52,738 nt of DNA from Methylophaga sp. (GCF_030651745.1 NZ_JAUSCC010000013.1:1-52738); one strand, 5' to 3'; counted from the stretch's first letter, positions 18,638-27,572 are shown. Numbers and translations are program-made. Notes: generated by a model not told the origin, from the letters alone.

Positions 18638-20833
18638 ATCGGATGGTTGGCTATTAATATTGATGGCCAGATTTAACTGTTGTCCGTTACGTTTGTTACG
18701 GTACATAGCTTCATCAGCAAGGGTATAGAGTTGTTGTAAGTCGTAATCACTTAATGATTTAGTTGTAGTAATACCAAAACTGTAATGCAGGTGAATATCA
18801 GCATGAATAGACGCATTGTAGTCGTCGACCTTAGCTGAAAGCCGTTGAAGGATAGTGGTTTGATCGGTGTCTTTCTGGTTGACCATCAATACCACAAACT
18901 CATCACTGCCTATTCGCCCAATCAGATCGGAATCACGAAACGTACTGCTCAATAAGGTTGAAAATTGCAGCAAAGCATTGTCACCCGCCTGATGACCCAG
19001 TGTTTCATTGATTTGATTGAAGTTATCGAGGTCAAAGTAGACTAAGGACGCTTCATAATCCTGGGTCCGACATAATTGCAATATATGGTTTGCCCTGAAC
19101 TCAAAGCCTCGCCTATTGAGCAGGCCTGTTAAGTGATCTTCGCAAAGCAGCTGGTTGGTGGCGATTTCTTCTTCTACCATTAAAGCAAGTTCACGTAATA
19201 ATCGGCAATCACGTTCACTCATATAGCGTGGCTTCTGATCAATCAGACACACAGTGCCAAGTCTTTCTCCTCCGGGAGCCCTAATCGGATATCCGGCATA
19301 GAACCGAATAAAGGGAGTGTTCAACACCAGCGGGTTATCCGAAAACCGAGGATCACTGGTCGCATCATTCACGATAAAGCTGCTTTCTTGTTCAATGGTG
19401 TAATTGCAAAAGGCTATTTCGCGCGGTGTTTCGTAGATGTCGACTCCCACTTTTGATTTAAACCACTGTCTTTCTGAATCCAGCAAAGTTATCAATGAAA
19501 TTGGCACATCAAACATACGTTTTGCCAAACGGGTTATTCGGTCAAAACGCTGTTCTTCTACGGTGTCGATAAGGTTGAGAGATTCGAGAGCTTTTAATCT
19601 TTGCTGTTCTAATGCCAGTTTGCGTTGTTGTAACCATTCGTTGATCTGGTTCGCCGGCACCGGTTTGCCAATAAAATAACCTTGCGCAATATCACAGCCT
19701 AATTGCTGTAAAAACTGCAATGTGGCGTAGTCTTCAATGCCTTCGGCAATTACTCTCATATCCAGACTATGTGCTAATTCAATGATGGCTTGAATCACCA
19801 ATCTGGACTCGCGAGATTGCTGCGCCGTCATCACAAAAGATTTATCCACTTTCACTTCGGAAAATGGCATACGAACCAGCTGTAGCATGGATGAAAAGCC
19901 GGTGCCAAAATCGTCAATTGATAGTTGAAATCCCTTCATCCTCAATCGGGTCAAAATATCCAGTGACGCAACCGGATCATCCATTGCACCGGTTTCCGTC
20001 AGTTCCAGCATGATGCTGTGGAGTTTGACTTCATGCAGTTCGCACAATGTTTCAATCTGATTAAACAAATTGAGATTAGGTAAGGACAGGGCGGAAATAT
20101 TGATTGAGCAAATCAATTGACTGGTTTGAGCGGTGGTCGGGTTATGACGCTGTTGCTGACAGAACTGGCTAAACCAGGGTAATGCCTGCTCAAAGACCAA
20201 TAAGGTTAAATCGTCAATTAACTGGTTTTGCTCAGCTATAGCAATAAACACATCAGGTGCAATAAAACCGTATTCAGAGTGATGCCAGCGCGCCAATGCT
20301 TCAAACCCCATCAACACACCACTGTTACAGCTCACTTTAGGTTGATAAGCCAAGGTAATGTCACGGTTTTTAATGGCCTGGGCAACATCATTTGCAGTGA
20401 TGGCGGGCAAGCTTTGTCGGGGTTGCAAATGCTGACCGTCGATGAGGTCGGCCAGATTGCGTGATGGAAGGTCGATCAATTCGCGAAATGCTTTAGGATT
20501 AAAAGGTTTCGGCAGAATTCCGATAATGTTTAATCCATGGGCGGCGGCAGATCGGGCTGCCGCTTGAAGCACTTGATGACCTACACCGCTGGTGATAATA
20601 ATTTTGGCGCTGATTTGTTGTTCACCCAATGCGCCTAAGACTTCTACGCCATCCATATCAGGCATGATCAGATCCAGCGCGATGTGGGTCGGCTGCCATT
20701 GTTGCAATAAATTGAAAAAATCTGCTGCGACGGTGGTTACCCTGACAGACATACCAGCATACTCTGCAACATTACGGATGGTTTCTCCGGTCAGTTCATC
20801 ATCATCCAATATCAGCAGTTTATGCTCAGACAT
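18635..20833 (-). CDS. Response regulator with EAL, GAF and GGDEF domains
   Basis: This 732-residue cytoplasmic protein has a receiver domain (Asp54 in LDLIMPDMDG) and an EAL phosphodiesterase domain (about 155-395) with intact motifs (GFEALARW, ELTETG, DDFGTGFSS, KVDKSF, AEGIED). A GAF domain covers about 425-555 and a GGDEF domain about 560-722. The cyclase signature reads GSDEF rather than GGDEF, while the inhibitory RxxD is present five residues before it (RDSD). The EAL half is probably active against c-di-GMP; cyclase activity is uncertain. The gene begins 11 bases after the hybrid kinase stop, so the two likely form one signalling pathway. Confidence 0.88.
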   Translation of the reverse strand: MSEHKLLILDDDELTGETIRNVAEYAGMSVRVTTVAADFFNLLQQWQPTHIALDLIMPDMDGVEVLGALGEQQISAKIIITSGVGHQVLQAAARSAAAHGLNIIGILPKPFNPKAFRELIDLPSRNLADLIDGQHLQPRQSLPAITANDVAQAIKNRDITLAYQPKVSCNSGVLMGFEALARWHHSEYGFIAPDVFIAIAEQNQLIDDLTLLVFEQALPWFSQFCQQQRHNPTTAQTSQLICSINISALSLPNLNLFNQIETLCELHEVKLHSIMLELTETGAMDDPVASLDILTRLRMKGFQLSIDDFGTGFSSMLQLVRMPFSEVKVDKSFVMTAQQSRESRLVIQAIIELAHSLDMRVIAEGIEDYATLQFLQQLGCDIAQGYFIGKPVPANQINEWLQQRKLALEQQRLKALESLNLIDTVEEQRFDRITRLAKRMFDVPISLITLLDSERQWFKSKVGVDIYETPREIAFCNYTIEQESSFIVNDATSDPRFSDNPLVLNTPFIRFYAGYPIRAPGGERLGTVCLIDQKPRYMSERDCRLLRELALMVEEEIATNQLLCEDHLTGLLNRRGFEFRANHILQLCRTQDYEASLVYFDLDNFNQINETLGHQAGDNALLQFSTLLSSTFRDSDLIGRIGSDEFVVLMVNQKDTDQTTILQRLSAKVDDYNASIHADIHLHYSFGITTTKSLSDYDLQQLYTLADEAMYRNKRNGQQLNLAININSQPSD

Positions 20834-20844
20834 TAATTAATCTC

Positions 20845-23814
20845 TCAGCTTTTATAAGTCAGCATTTGCGCGATCCGGTTTAAAAGTGCTGCACGGTGGT
20901 AGGGCTTATTCAAAATGGCAATGCTGCCATTTTGTATTTCCTCATCTGTCAAAGCCTTTTCAGTGTACCCGGAGGTATAAAGAACCGGCAGATTTTTGCG
21001 AAGTTGTTTTGCTTGCTGGGCAAGTTCATAGCCACTGAGTCCGCCAGGCATCAAGACGTCAGTGAACAGTAAATCAATTTGCTGTGCAGAAGCAAGCCAG
21101 TTTAAAGCCTGATGCCCATCAGCAGCGGCAAGAACCTGATAGCCCGCATCTCGAAGTTGGGAGATTGCATATTGGCGGACCAGATCATTGTCTTCAACCA
21201 CCAGAATCGTTTGTTGCGAATTCTCTGTCGATACCGGCGCTTCAATATCATGAAGTATCGCTGCAGGAGACACATTATCTGTATGTGGCAGTAACAGCCG
21301 GAATAATGTTCCCTGACCTAGCTCAGACTGAACTTCAATATGTCCGCCAGATTGTTTAATGAAACCGAATACCATGCTCAAGCCCAGGCCACTGCCTTTG
21401 CCGGTTGGTTTGGTGGTGAAAAAGGGTTCAAAAACTTTATCCAGCAAGTCTTGCGGTATGCCCTGCCCACTATCCAAGACATCAATTTTGACGTATTCAC
21501 CGGCTTCCATTTCATTTTGTGGTGATTTTTTCGGATCCTGCAAAATAAACCGTTCAGTGCTAATCATCAGTTTGCCACCATCAGGCATGGCATCGCGGGC
21601 GTTAAGCGTCAGGTTTAATAAACTGCTTTCCAATTGAACCGGATCAATCATCACTGGCCAGATATCGCTGCTGAGATTCAAATCCAATTGATATTTATTG
21701 CCCAAAGAGCTTCTTAGCAATGCTTCCATACTTCGGATCAGCATGTTGATATTCACTGCTTCTGGAGACAGCGGCTGTCGTCTGGCAAATGCCAATAGAT
21801 TACGGGTTAACCCTGCTCCACGTTCAGCGGCGCTGCTGATGAGTCTGGCCAGAGGCTGTAAAGCAGGTTTATCTGTGAGTTCATCAACCAATATTTCGCT
21901 ATTACCGGTAATCACCGTCAACAAATTATTAAAATCATGTGCAATACCGCCGGTCAACTGGCCAATTGCTTCCATGCGCTGCGCCAGTTGCAACTGTTTT
22001 TGCATATGTATTTCTTCAGTAATATCGCGTTCCACCGAAACCCAGTGGGTATACCATCCCGCCGTTAATCCAATCGGCACGCTATTTAATTCCAGTACTA
22101 TCTCACGACCACTTTTATGATATTGCGTCAGTTGGGCTCGAACCGGTTGCCAGGTGTTGTAAGCCAACTTGATTTTGTTGAGCTCGTTTTTTTCCGTTTT
22201 AGGGCCGTGCAGAATAGTAAGGGTTTTGCCAATGACTTCCTGACGGTTATAACCGGTTATCCGTTCAAAGGCACTGTTTACAAAAACGATATTAGGTTTT
22301 TCGTGTTTATAACGTGGTGCTTCAGTAATGATCACCACATCATTCAGCTGTGAAACGGCACTGCGTAATAATTTTAGCTCTTCACTTTCTCTTCTTTGCC
22401 GAGTGATATCACGTAAATAGACGGTTAAGCCTTTTGGTGATGGATAAACCTTGATATCCAGCCAGGATTGTTTTGCTTCATAGAAATGTTCAAAGGCAAT
22501 TACCTGCTGTTGTGATAATGCCAGAGATAATTTTTTGAGTAGTGAGCCTGTTGGGTCAATGTCTGTATTTTCTATGCCTTTATGATCCAGCAAAATGGAG
22601 CGTGGTGCGTTTAATAACGTAACCGCCTGATTGTTCACATAGTTAAAGCGCAAGTTAAAATTTAAGGTAAAAAAAGCATCGGTTATGCTGTCCAGCGTAT
22701 TTTGCAATTGCAGCGATAAGGCTTCACTTTGTTGTTGGAGCATTTTTATCTGGTTGATATTAATGCTGGATCCATACCATTTGGTGATTTGCCCTTGCTC
22801 ATTACGTATGGCGCTGGCTTGAGCCAGAAACCAGATGTATTCATTATCAAAGCGGCGCAGACGATATTCATCTGAATATGCATCACCGGATTTTATGGAA
22901 TGCCACCAGCGCTCATTTGCTTTTGCCTGATCATCGGGATGCAATAACTCAATCCAATGCTCCAGAACATAGGCTTCGGGCTTACCGAAAAAAGCGACTG
23001 TAAGCTGGGAGACGGAGTCGATTAATCCTTCTGGTGTAACCGTCCACATAAATTGGTGCGTGCTTTCTGCCATGTAATGCGAACGACGCTGAGCTTCCGC
23101 CAGATTTGCTTCAACTAGCTTGCTGTCGTTTACATCCTGGATAACACCTTGAATCTGAGTCGGTCGCTGCACATCGTGGTGAGCCATTATTCTTATACGA
23201 TGCGGACCATTTGCGGCAATCATTGAGAACTCGCCATCCAAAGGTAGTTGATGACTGAGCGAGTTATTCAGAGCTTGATTGAGCGCGTTTTGTTGTTGTT
23301 CTATAAACAAGGACACAAAGTATTGTTGCGAAACTTTGTTATGTCCGGGTTGATGAATCAGGCGGGCTGCTTCTGGGCTTAGCAGTAACTCTCCTGTGTT
23401 GTCTAACTGCCAATATCCCAGTTTTGCAATTTCAGCGGCAAGTTTGAGTTGTTGTTGAGTTTTGGCTTGTTTTTGCTGTGAGCGGATAGTAAAACTGCTC
23501 AGCAAAAAAATCGTCATCAGAGCCAGTGTGGCGAGTGTACGATTGGCAATAAACGGAGTTTGTAAAATGCTTTCGAGACTGACAGGCATAATAAGAAAGC
23601 CTGCCCAGAGTAATATGACACAAACCAAGAACGTCGACGTCAGGCGACGAAGACTGTTACCCATCCCTGACAGCATTAAAATAGGTGCGTAGAGCACCCC
23701 ATGTGCAAATCCCGGGGTTGTGTATCTATCCGTCACAAATACAATTATCAGCAATAAAAAAATCAGCCAGGTAAATAGAGGGCTGTTCATTAAACGGCTT
23801 ATCGTTTGATTCAT
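20845..23814 (-). CDS. Multi-PAS hybrid sensor histidine kinase
   Basis: The 989-residue protein has an N-terminal membrane part with about four helices (residues 12-112) and three to four PAS-like modules (about 125-600, including NEQGQITKWYGSSIN and VIITEAPRYKHEKPNIVFVN). A HisKA domain with GGIAHDFNNLLTVITGN follows, then a HATPase (GKGSGLGLSMVFGF) and a C-terminal receiver (FTDVLMPGGLSG). The HDFNN form of the H box is typical of hybrid kinases with multiple PAS domains. The signal could be redox, light or a small ligand; no cofactor-binding residues are obvious. It probably phosphorylates the receiver of the c-di-GMP protein encoded just downstream. Confidence 0.88.
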   Translation of the reverse strand: MNQTISRLMNSPLFTWLIFLLLIIVFVTDRYTTPGFAHGVLYAPILMLSGMGNSLRRLTSTFLVCVILLWAGFLIMPVSLESILQTPFIANRTLATLALMTIFLLSSFTIRSQQKQAKTQQQLKLAAEIAKLGYWQLDNTGELLLSPEAARLIHQPGHNKVSQQYFVSLFIEQQQNALNQALNNSLSHQLPLDGEFSMIAANGPHRIRIMAHHDVQRPTQIQGVIQDVNDSKLVEANLAEAQRRSHYMAESTHQFMWTVTPEGLIDSVSQLTVAFFGKPEAYVLEHWIELLHPDDQAKANERWWHSIKSGDAYSDEYRLRRFDNEYIWFLAQASAIRNEQGQITKWYGSSININQIKMLQQQSEALSLQLQNTLDSITDAFFTLNFNLRFNYVNNQAVTLLNAPRSILLDHKGIENTDIDPTGSLLKKLSLALSQQQVIAFEHFYEAKQSWLDIKVYPSPKGLTVYLRDITRQRRESEELKLLRSAVSQLNDVVIITEAPRYKHEKPNIVFVNSAFERITGYNRQEVIGKTLTILHGPKTEKNELNKIKLAYNTWQPVRAQLTQYHKSGREIVLELNSVPIGLTAGWYTHWVSVERDITEEIHMQKQLQLAQRMEAIGQLTGGIAHDFNNLLTVITGNSEILVDELTDKPALQPLARLISSAAERGAGLTRNLLAFARRQPLSPEAVNINMLIRSMEALLRSSLGNKYQLDLNLSSDIWPVMIDPVQLESSLLNLTLNARDAMPDGGKLMISTERFILQDPKKSPQNEMEAGEYVKIDVLDSGQGIPQDLLDKVFEPFFTTKPTGKGSGLGLSMVFGFIKQSGGHIEVQSELGQGTLFRLLLPHTDNVSPAAILHDIEAPVSTENSQQTILVVEDNDLVRQYAISQLRDAGYQVLAAADGHQALNWLASAQQIDLLFTDVLMPGGLSGYELAQQAKQLRKNLPVLYTSGYTEKALTDEEIQNGSIAILNKPYHRAALLNRIAQMLTYKS

Positions 23815-23951
23815 AAATAGATGACTCCAGTCATCCTGCCTTGAGCGACAAAATGTAATTCAGAATATGAATATACTGGAATACTGAGGCTCGTCACATG
23901 CTTTTAATCATCAGGCCCTAGAGTGGTAAGTGTTACAGCAAGATAGACGTC

Positions 23952-24515
23952 TTAAGGATAGATATTTTTTTCGGTAACAATAAAGTCCATCGGTATGTCA
24001 TGTGGCTGTGGGTAAATACTTGGAATTTGCATCCACTGATAACCGATACCAATACTTAATGGTTTTGCAGCTGTGGCCAAGGTCCGATCATAAAAACCAC
24101 CACCATTGCCCAAGCGATATAAATCAGTATCAAAGCCGACGAGTGGAATAATTAACACCTCGGGTTGAACGATAAGGGTGTTCTGTGGAACCGGGATATT
24201 CCAGATTTCTGCCTGCATAAAGGAATCCGGACCCCATTGACGAAACTGTAAAGCTTGATTGGCATCAATAATTTTAGGCAATGCAGCTTGCCAGCCCTGT
24301 TTGATAAGGTCACAAATAAAATCGCGACAATCAATTTCTCCGCGGATCGGCCAATAAAAACCGATAGTTGCTTTGGGTAATGTGTCGATGATGGTTTGTA
24401 AATTGTTAAATAAAGCGGCCTGATGCAATAAGCGTAATTCATTGGCAAATCCAAGACGTTTTTCAGTCAAGCTAAAGCGTTGTTCATTGCGCCATTTTTG
24501 CCAGGGTGTTTTCAT
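23952..24515 (-). CDS. fau: 5-formyltetrahydrofolate cyclo-ligase
   Basis: The 187-residue enzyme converts 5-formyl-THF to 5,10-methenyl-THF with ATP. The family signature VGFDTDLYRLGNGGGFYDRT is clear, as are the N-terminal region KRLGFANELRLL and the phosphate-binding WPIRGEIDCRDF. E. coli calls it ygfA/fau. It begins within the stop of the NO-responsive regulator (four-base ATGA overlap), so it is made from the nsrR transcript. In a C1-using organism it may help recycle folate, but its place behind nsrR is unusual and may simply reflect coupling. Confidence 0.9.
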   Translation of the reverse strand: MKTPWQKWRNEQRFSLTEKRLGFANELRLLHQAALFNNLQTIIDTLPKATIGFYWPIRGEIDCRDFICDLIKQGWQAALPKIIDANQALQFRQWGPDSFMQAEIWNIPVPQNTLIVQPEVLIIPLVGFDTDLYRLGNGGGFYDRTLATAAKPLSIGIGYQWMQIPSIYPQPHDIPMDFIVTEKNIYP

Positions 24516-24952
24516 TTGGATTCTGGAATTTCCAGCAATTCCTGTAAACGATCTTTGTTAAAGATTACATCTGCCAGGGTATAGTCATCCAACACTTTTA
24601 AAAATGCTGCCTGAGCCTTATGCAACGCGTTTCTCAGGATGCAGGCCGGCTGGATTGGACAGGCGATTTCATCGCTGAAGCAGGGCAATAGTTGCAAGTT
24701 TTCGGTTTTGCGCACTAACTTGCCAATACCGATATCACTTACTGGTAAAGCCAGTTTTAAACCGCCCCCCCGACCCCGATGACTGACGATATAGCCATGC
24801 TGAACCAATGTTTGCGCGACTTTGGCAAGGTGATTGGAGGAAATATCAAATCGTGTTGCCGCATCCTGAATGGTTGCAGGTTGTTTACCATGATGTACTG
24901 CCAGATAGACCAGCAATCTAAGCGCATAGTCAGTATGCGTGGTGAGTTGCAT
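24512..24952 (-). CDS. nsrR: NsrR, nitric-oxide-sensing Rrf2-family repressor
   Basis: The 146-residue protein has an N-terminal winged HTH (MQLTTHTDYALRLLVYLA and SSNHLAKVAQTLVQHGYI) and an iron-sulfur cluster loop with three cysteines at 91, 98 and 104 (LLPCFSDEIACPIQPAC). It has the NsrR-type tail FLKVLDDYTLADV. NsrR loses DNA binding when its cluster reacts with NO. It is divergent from the flavohaemoprotein gene, its classic target. An inverted-repeat operator in the 86-base gap overlaps both promoters, predicting autorepression and repression of hmp. RBS AAGGAG is present. Confidence 0.92.
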   Translation of the reverse strand: MQLTTHTDYALRLLVYLAVHHGKQPATIQDAATRFDISSNHLAKVAQTLVQHGYIVSHRGRGGGLKLALPVSDIGIGKLVRKTENLQLLPCFSDEIACPIQPACILRNALHKAQAAFLKVLDDYTLADVIFNKDRLQELLEIPESK

Positions 24953-24958
24953 TATTCA

Positions 24959-24986
24959 TTGACTCCTTGAAGAGGGACAATACTAT
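24959..24986 (+). promoter_or_regulatory. Sigma-70 promoter of hmp
   Basis: TTGACT, 16 bases, TACTAT. The predicted start site is about 24993, directly next to the NsrR operator, so bound repressor would block it. The element overlaps the nsrR ribosome-binding site on the other strand. Confidence 0.65.
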
Positions 24987-25009
24987 GCGTTTTTAAATAA
25001 GCATGTAAA
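24980..25009 (-). promoter_or_regulatory. Sigma-70 promoter of nsrR-fau
   Basis: Read on the minus strand it is TTTACA, 18 bases, TAGTAT. Its -10 overlaps the -10 of the divergent hmp promoter, and its -35 lies inside the NsrR operator. Confidence 0.5.
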
Positions 25010-25019
25010 ATGCTTGTTT
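24995..25019. promoter_or_regulatory. NsrR operator
   Basis: AAATAAGCAT, five bases, ATGCTTGTTT forms a 10-5-10 inverted repeat with one mismatched pair. It resembles known NsrR sites (AAGATGCATTT half-sites separated by one base) in layout and AT pattern. Confidence 0.75.
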
Positions 25020-25038
25020 AAACGCTTGGAGTTCGGCA

Positions 25039-26253
25039 ATGAAGCCAGAAACTTTCGATATTATTCGTCAAACACTGCCAGTATTAGAGCAGTATGGCGA
25101 GAAATTAGCGGATTGTTTTTATAAAAATATGTTCCGCCACAACCCGGAAATAAAAACATTTTTTAATCCTGCTCATCAAAATGAAGGCACGCAACAGCGC
25201 GCCTTGGCCGCCGCACTTTGCGGCTATGCCCAACATGCTGATAATCCTCAAAAACTGCAACATGCAATTGAGCTTATTGCACACAAACATGTTGCTTTGG
25301 GTATCAAGCCTGAGCATTACCCCATCGTTGGGAATAATCTTTTATTAACGTTACGTGAAGTTTTAGGCGAAGCCGCAACCGACGACATAATTGACGCTTG
25401 GGCTGATGCATATGGCGTTTTAGCAGGGCTGTTTATCGATAGAGAGGATGATTTATATCATCAACAAAAAGTACAGCATGGTTGGCAAGGCTTTAAGGCT
25501 TTTACGCTGATTCGACGCCATCAGGAATGCAGCAACATTACTTCTTTTTATCTCAGACCGACAGACAGTTTGCCATTACAAGCTTATCTGCCGGGGCAAT
25601 ATATCACCCTGAAAATCCAGTTGGCCGACGCTAGCCAAGCGATGCGGAATTATAGTTTGTCTGCTGCCCCGCGAGAAGATTACTTTCGTATTAGCGTCAA
25701 AAAAGAAAAAACGCGATTGCCAGAACACGACGATGGTGTAGTGTCCAATCGCTTACATGATAGCTTTAACGAAGGCGATCAGCTTTTAGTGGGGCCACCC
25801 TGTGGTGTATTTACCTTGAAGCTGCCAGTAGCCACAGATCGAAGGATTGTCTTTATTGCCGGTGGCATCGGTATTACCCCACTGCTTGCCATGTTACATC
25901 ATGGTTTAGCGCATTCACCAAAGCGGCCTTTTACCTTAATCCAATTGGCCCGAGATAATGCTGTCTTGCCATTTTACGAAGAACTCTCTGTTCTCGCCCG
26001 AACCTATGAAAATTTTGACTGGCATATTCGTCTGAGCCAGCCAGCTCCAATATTGGGTACTGAAAAGTTGCATCACAGTGTGGGCCGTCTTGATACAACA
26101 TTATTAGAGCAGTTATTGCCAGATCCTCAGGCGGATTATTATCTGTGTGGTCCGAGCGAGATGATAAAAGCAACACTATCTCTACTGCAGCAACGTGGTG
26201 TTGATAGGTCGGCCATTTTCACAGAGTTTTTCGGTCCGAGCCAACCGCTCTAA
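25039..26253 (+). CDS. hmp: Flavohaemoprotein, nitric oxide dioxygenase
   Basis: The 404-residue enzyme oxidises NO to nitrate using NAD(P)H and oxygen. A globin domain occupies residues 1-135 with a B10 tyrosine (DCFYKNMF, Tyr28), the E7 glutamine (TQQRALA) and the proximal histidine near residue 84 (AHKHVALGIKPEHYPIVG). The FAD domain shows MRNYSLSAAP, and the NAD domain shows GGIGITPLLAMLHHG and YYLCGPSEMI. Length and order match Hmp of E. coli. Transcription is probably repressed by NsrR from the operator next to the start site. An HPP-family membrane protein follows on the same strand. Confidence 0.95.
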   Translation: MKPETFDIIRQTLPVLEQYGEKLADCFYKNMFRHNPEIKTFFNPAHQNEGTQQRALAAALCGYAQHADNPQKLQHAIELIAHKHVALGIKPEHYPIVGNNLLLTLREVLGEAATDDIIDAWADAYGVLAGLFIDREDDLYHQQKVQHGWQGFKAFTLIRRHQECSNITSFYLRPTDSLPLQAYLPGQYITLKIQLADASQAMRNYSLSAAPREDYFRISVKKEKTRLPEHDDGVVSNRLHDSFNEGDQLLVGPPCGVFTLKLPVATDRRIVFIAGGIGITPLLAMLHHGLAHSPKRPFTLIQLARDNAVLPFYEELSVLARTYENFDWHIRLSQPAPILGTEKLHHSVGRLDTTLLEQLLPDPQADYYLCGPSEMIKATLSLLQQRGVDRSAIFTEFFGPSQPL

Positions 26254-26342
26254 AACACCATCATTTATATACAGCTATATCAACTTGCCCGGAACATAAC
26301 GTTAAGCGAGTTTTCAGCTTTATCAGTCAGCATGATCTCACA

Positions 26343-27062
26343 ATGAAGCTATTTAAATCTGTGCAACAAATTTTATTAAATCATCCCAAAACCAGAGAGA
26401 TGTTAAGCGCCAGTTTGGGAGCGTTCGTCTCAATTTTGCTACTAATGACTATGATTAGTCGGCTGCAACTTACGACACAAATGGAGTTACTGGTGCTTGC
26501 CTCAATGGGGGCGTCGACGTTTTTGTTATTCGTTTTGCCTCATAGTCCAATGGCACAGCCCTGGCCTTTAATCGCAGGTTATTTAATTGCTGCTGTTGTG
26601 GGAGTGAACTGTGATTACTGGATTGCGGATCCCATCATTGCCACAGCCACAGCAGTGGGTGTCTCGGTGTTTTTAATGCATTTTTTGCATGCATTACATC
26701 CACCTGCAGCAGCTACAGCAATGATTGCTGTAATTGGTCTGCCGGAGCACAGCACTATTGCCTGGCAGTTTGTTTATGCCGTCGTGCTTATCAATGCTGG
26801 CGGCCTGCTGGTATTGTCATTAGTTATTAACAATTTACTGCCAGGACGGTATTACCCGCAGCGAGACAGTCACCATAAGCACCATCAACAATTCATTAAC
26901 AAGACTGATGACAGATTGCTATTAAACGAAGATGACTTTCATTGGGCTCTGTCTCAAATGGAAACCGTCATAGATGTTTCAGAAACAGACTTAGTGGATT
27001 TATATGAGTTTGCTGCTGAACATGCAGAACAACGAAATTTAAACCCAAAAAATAAAAATTAA
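26343..27062 (+). CDS. HPP family integral membrane protein
   Basis: The 239-residue protein has five or so transmembrane helices (about residues 20-165) and the family signature FLHALHPPAAATAMIAV at about 114-130. A hydrophilic C-terminal tail rich in His and acidic residues follows (QRDSHHKHHQQF and ALSQMETVIDVSETDLVDLY). Plant chloroplast and cyanobacterial HPP relatives have been linked to nitrite transport. That is family knowledge, but its place directly after hmp and nsrR makes a role with nitrite or nitrosative stress worth testing. It has no strong RBS and may have its own promoter in the 89-base gap. Confidence 0.85.
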   Translation: MKLFKSVQQILLNHPKTREMLSASLGAFVSILLLMTMISRLQLTTQMELLVLASMGASTFLLFVLPHSPMAQPWPLIAGYLIAAVVGVNCDYWIADPIIATATAVGVSVFLMHFLHALHPPAAATAMIAVIGLPEHSTIAWQFVYAVVLINAGGLLVLSLVINNLLPGRYYPQRDSHHKHHQQFINKTDDRLLLNEDDFHWALSQMETVIDVSETDLVDLYEFAAEHAEQRNLNPKNKN

Positions 27063-27069
27063 TTGTATT

Positions 27070-27099
27070 CAGTTTGATTTAAGTTTGATTTTGTAAAGT
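27070..27099 (+). promoter_or_regulatory. PepSY regulon box 1 plus -10 element
   Basis: AGTTTGATTT is repeated with an 11-base period, within a box starting CAGTTTGATTTAAG. The hexamer TAAAGT follows at box positions 25-30 and lies 33 bases before the ATG. The direct repeat takes the place of a -35 element, as PhoP boxes do. The same layout occurs before the other two PepSY genes. Confidence 0.6.
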
Positions 27100-27131
27100 G
27101 GGCTCACCTTAATCGGAAAGGAGTACCAAAA

Positions 27132-27449
27132 ATGAAAAATTTAAACAAAATGACATTAGCTACTTTACTTGCTTCGGCACTAACATTTTCTGCTGCAACA
27201 GCGCTGGCGGATGATGATTTGGCTACTATGCAAAAGAAAGCAGAGCAGTTTGGTTTGATTAGTGTTGATGAAGCTAAAAACATCGCCCTACAAGAAAAAC
27301 CAGGTGTGGTTACTGATATCGAATTAGATAGTATCGATAATGGCGGTGGCTGGGAATACGAAGTTGAAGTTGTGCAGGAAGATGGCACGGAATGGGATAT
27401 TGATATTCATGCCAAAACAGGTGAACTTCGTAAAGTTGAACGTGATTAA
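27132..27449 (+). CDS. Exported PepSY-domain protein 1
   Basis: The 105-residue protein has a signal peptide (TLATLLASALTFSAATALA) and one PepSY domain: ISVDEAKNIALQEKPGVVTD, then WEYEVEVVQEDGTEWDID and the ending AKTGELRKVERD. Single-domain PepSY proteins are small periplasmic proteins, often encoded with PhoPQ-type two-component systems and thought to affect sensor activity or proteases. It is 60-70 percent similar by eye to the next gene, so this is a tandem duplication. GGAAAGGAG is a strong RBS. A predicted response-regulator box lies upstream. Confidence 0.88.
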   Translation: MKNLNKMTLATLLASALTFSAATALADDDLATMQKKAEQFGLISVDEAKNIALQEKPGVVTDIELDSIDNGGGWEYEVEVVQEDGTEWDIDIHAKTGELRKVERD

Positions 27450-27481
27450 TAGTTCATTATCTTCATAAGTGTAAAAAGCAG

Positions 27482-27510
27482 CGGCCCGTCATTGATGGGC
27501 CGTTTTTTTA
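27482..27510 (+). terminator. Terminator after PepSY gene 1
   Basis: CGGCCCGTC and GATGGGCCG pair around three bases, followed by seven T. The paralogue downstream therefore needs its own promoter. Confidence 0.85.
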
Positions 27511-27542
27511 TATATGCTTTATAAAAAATAGATTATAAAATT

Positions 27543-27572
27543 CAGCTTTATTTAATTTTCTTTTTATATCGT
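27543..27572 (+). promoter_or_regulatory. PepSY regulon box 2 plus -10 element
   Basis: CAGCTTTATTTAATTTTC aligns with box 1 (CAGTTTGATTTAAGTTTG). A -10-like TATCGT, or TATATC two bases earlier, falls at the same distance. It is the weakest of the three copies in its second half-site. Confidence 0.45.

Noticed and set aside
26314..26342. Fourth PepSY-type box upstream of the HPP gene
   Set aside because: CAGCTTTAT matches the first half only; the second half-site and -10 do not fit, and it lies too near the start codon.
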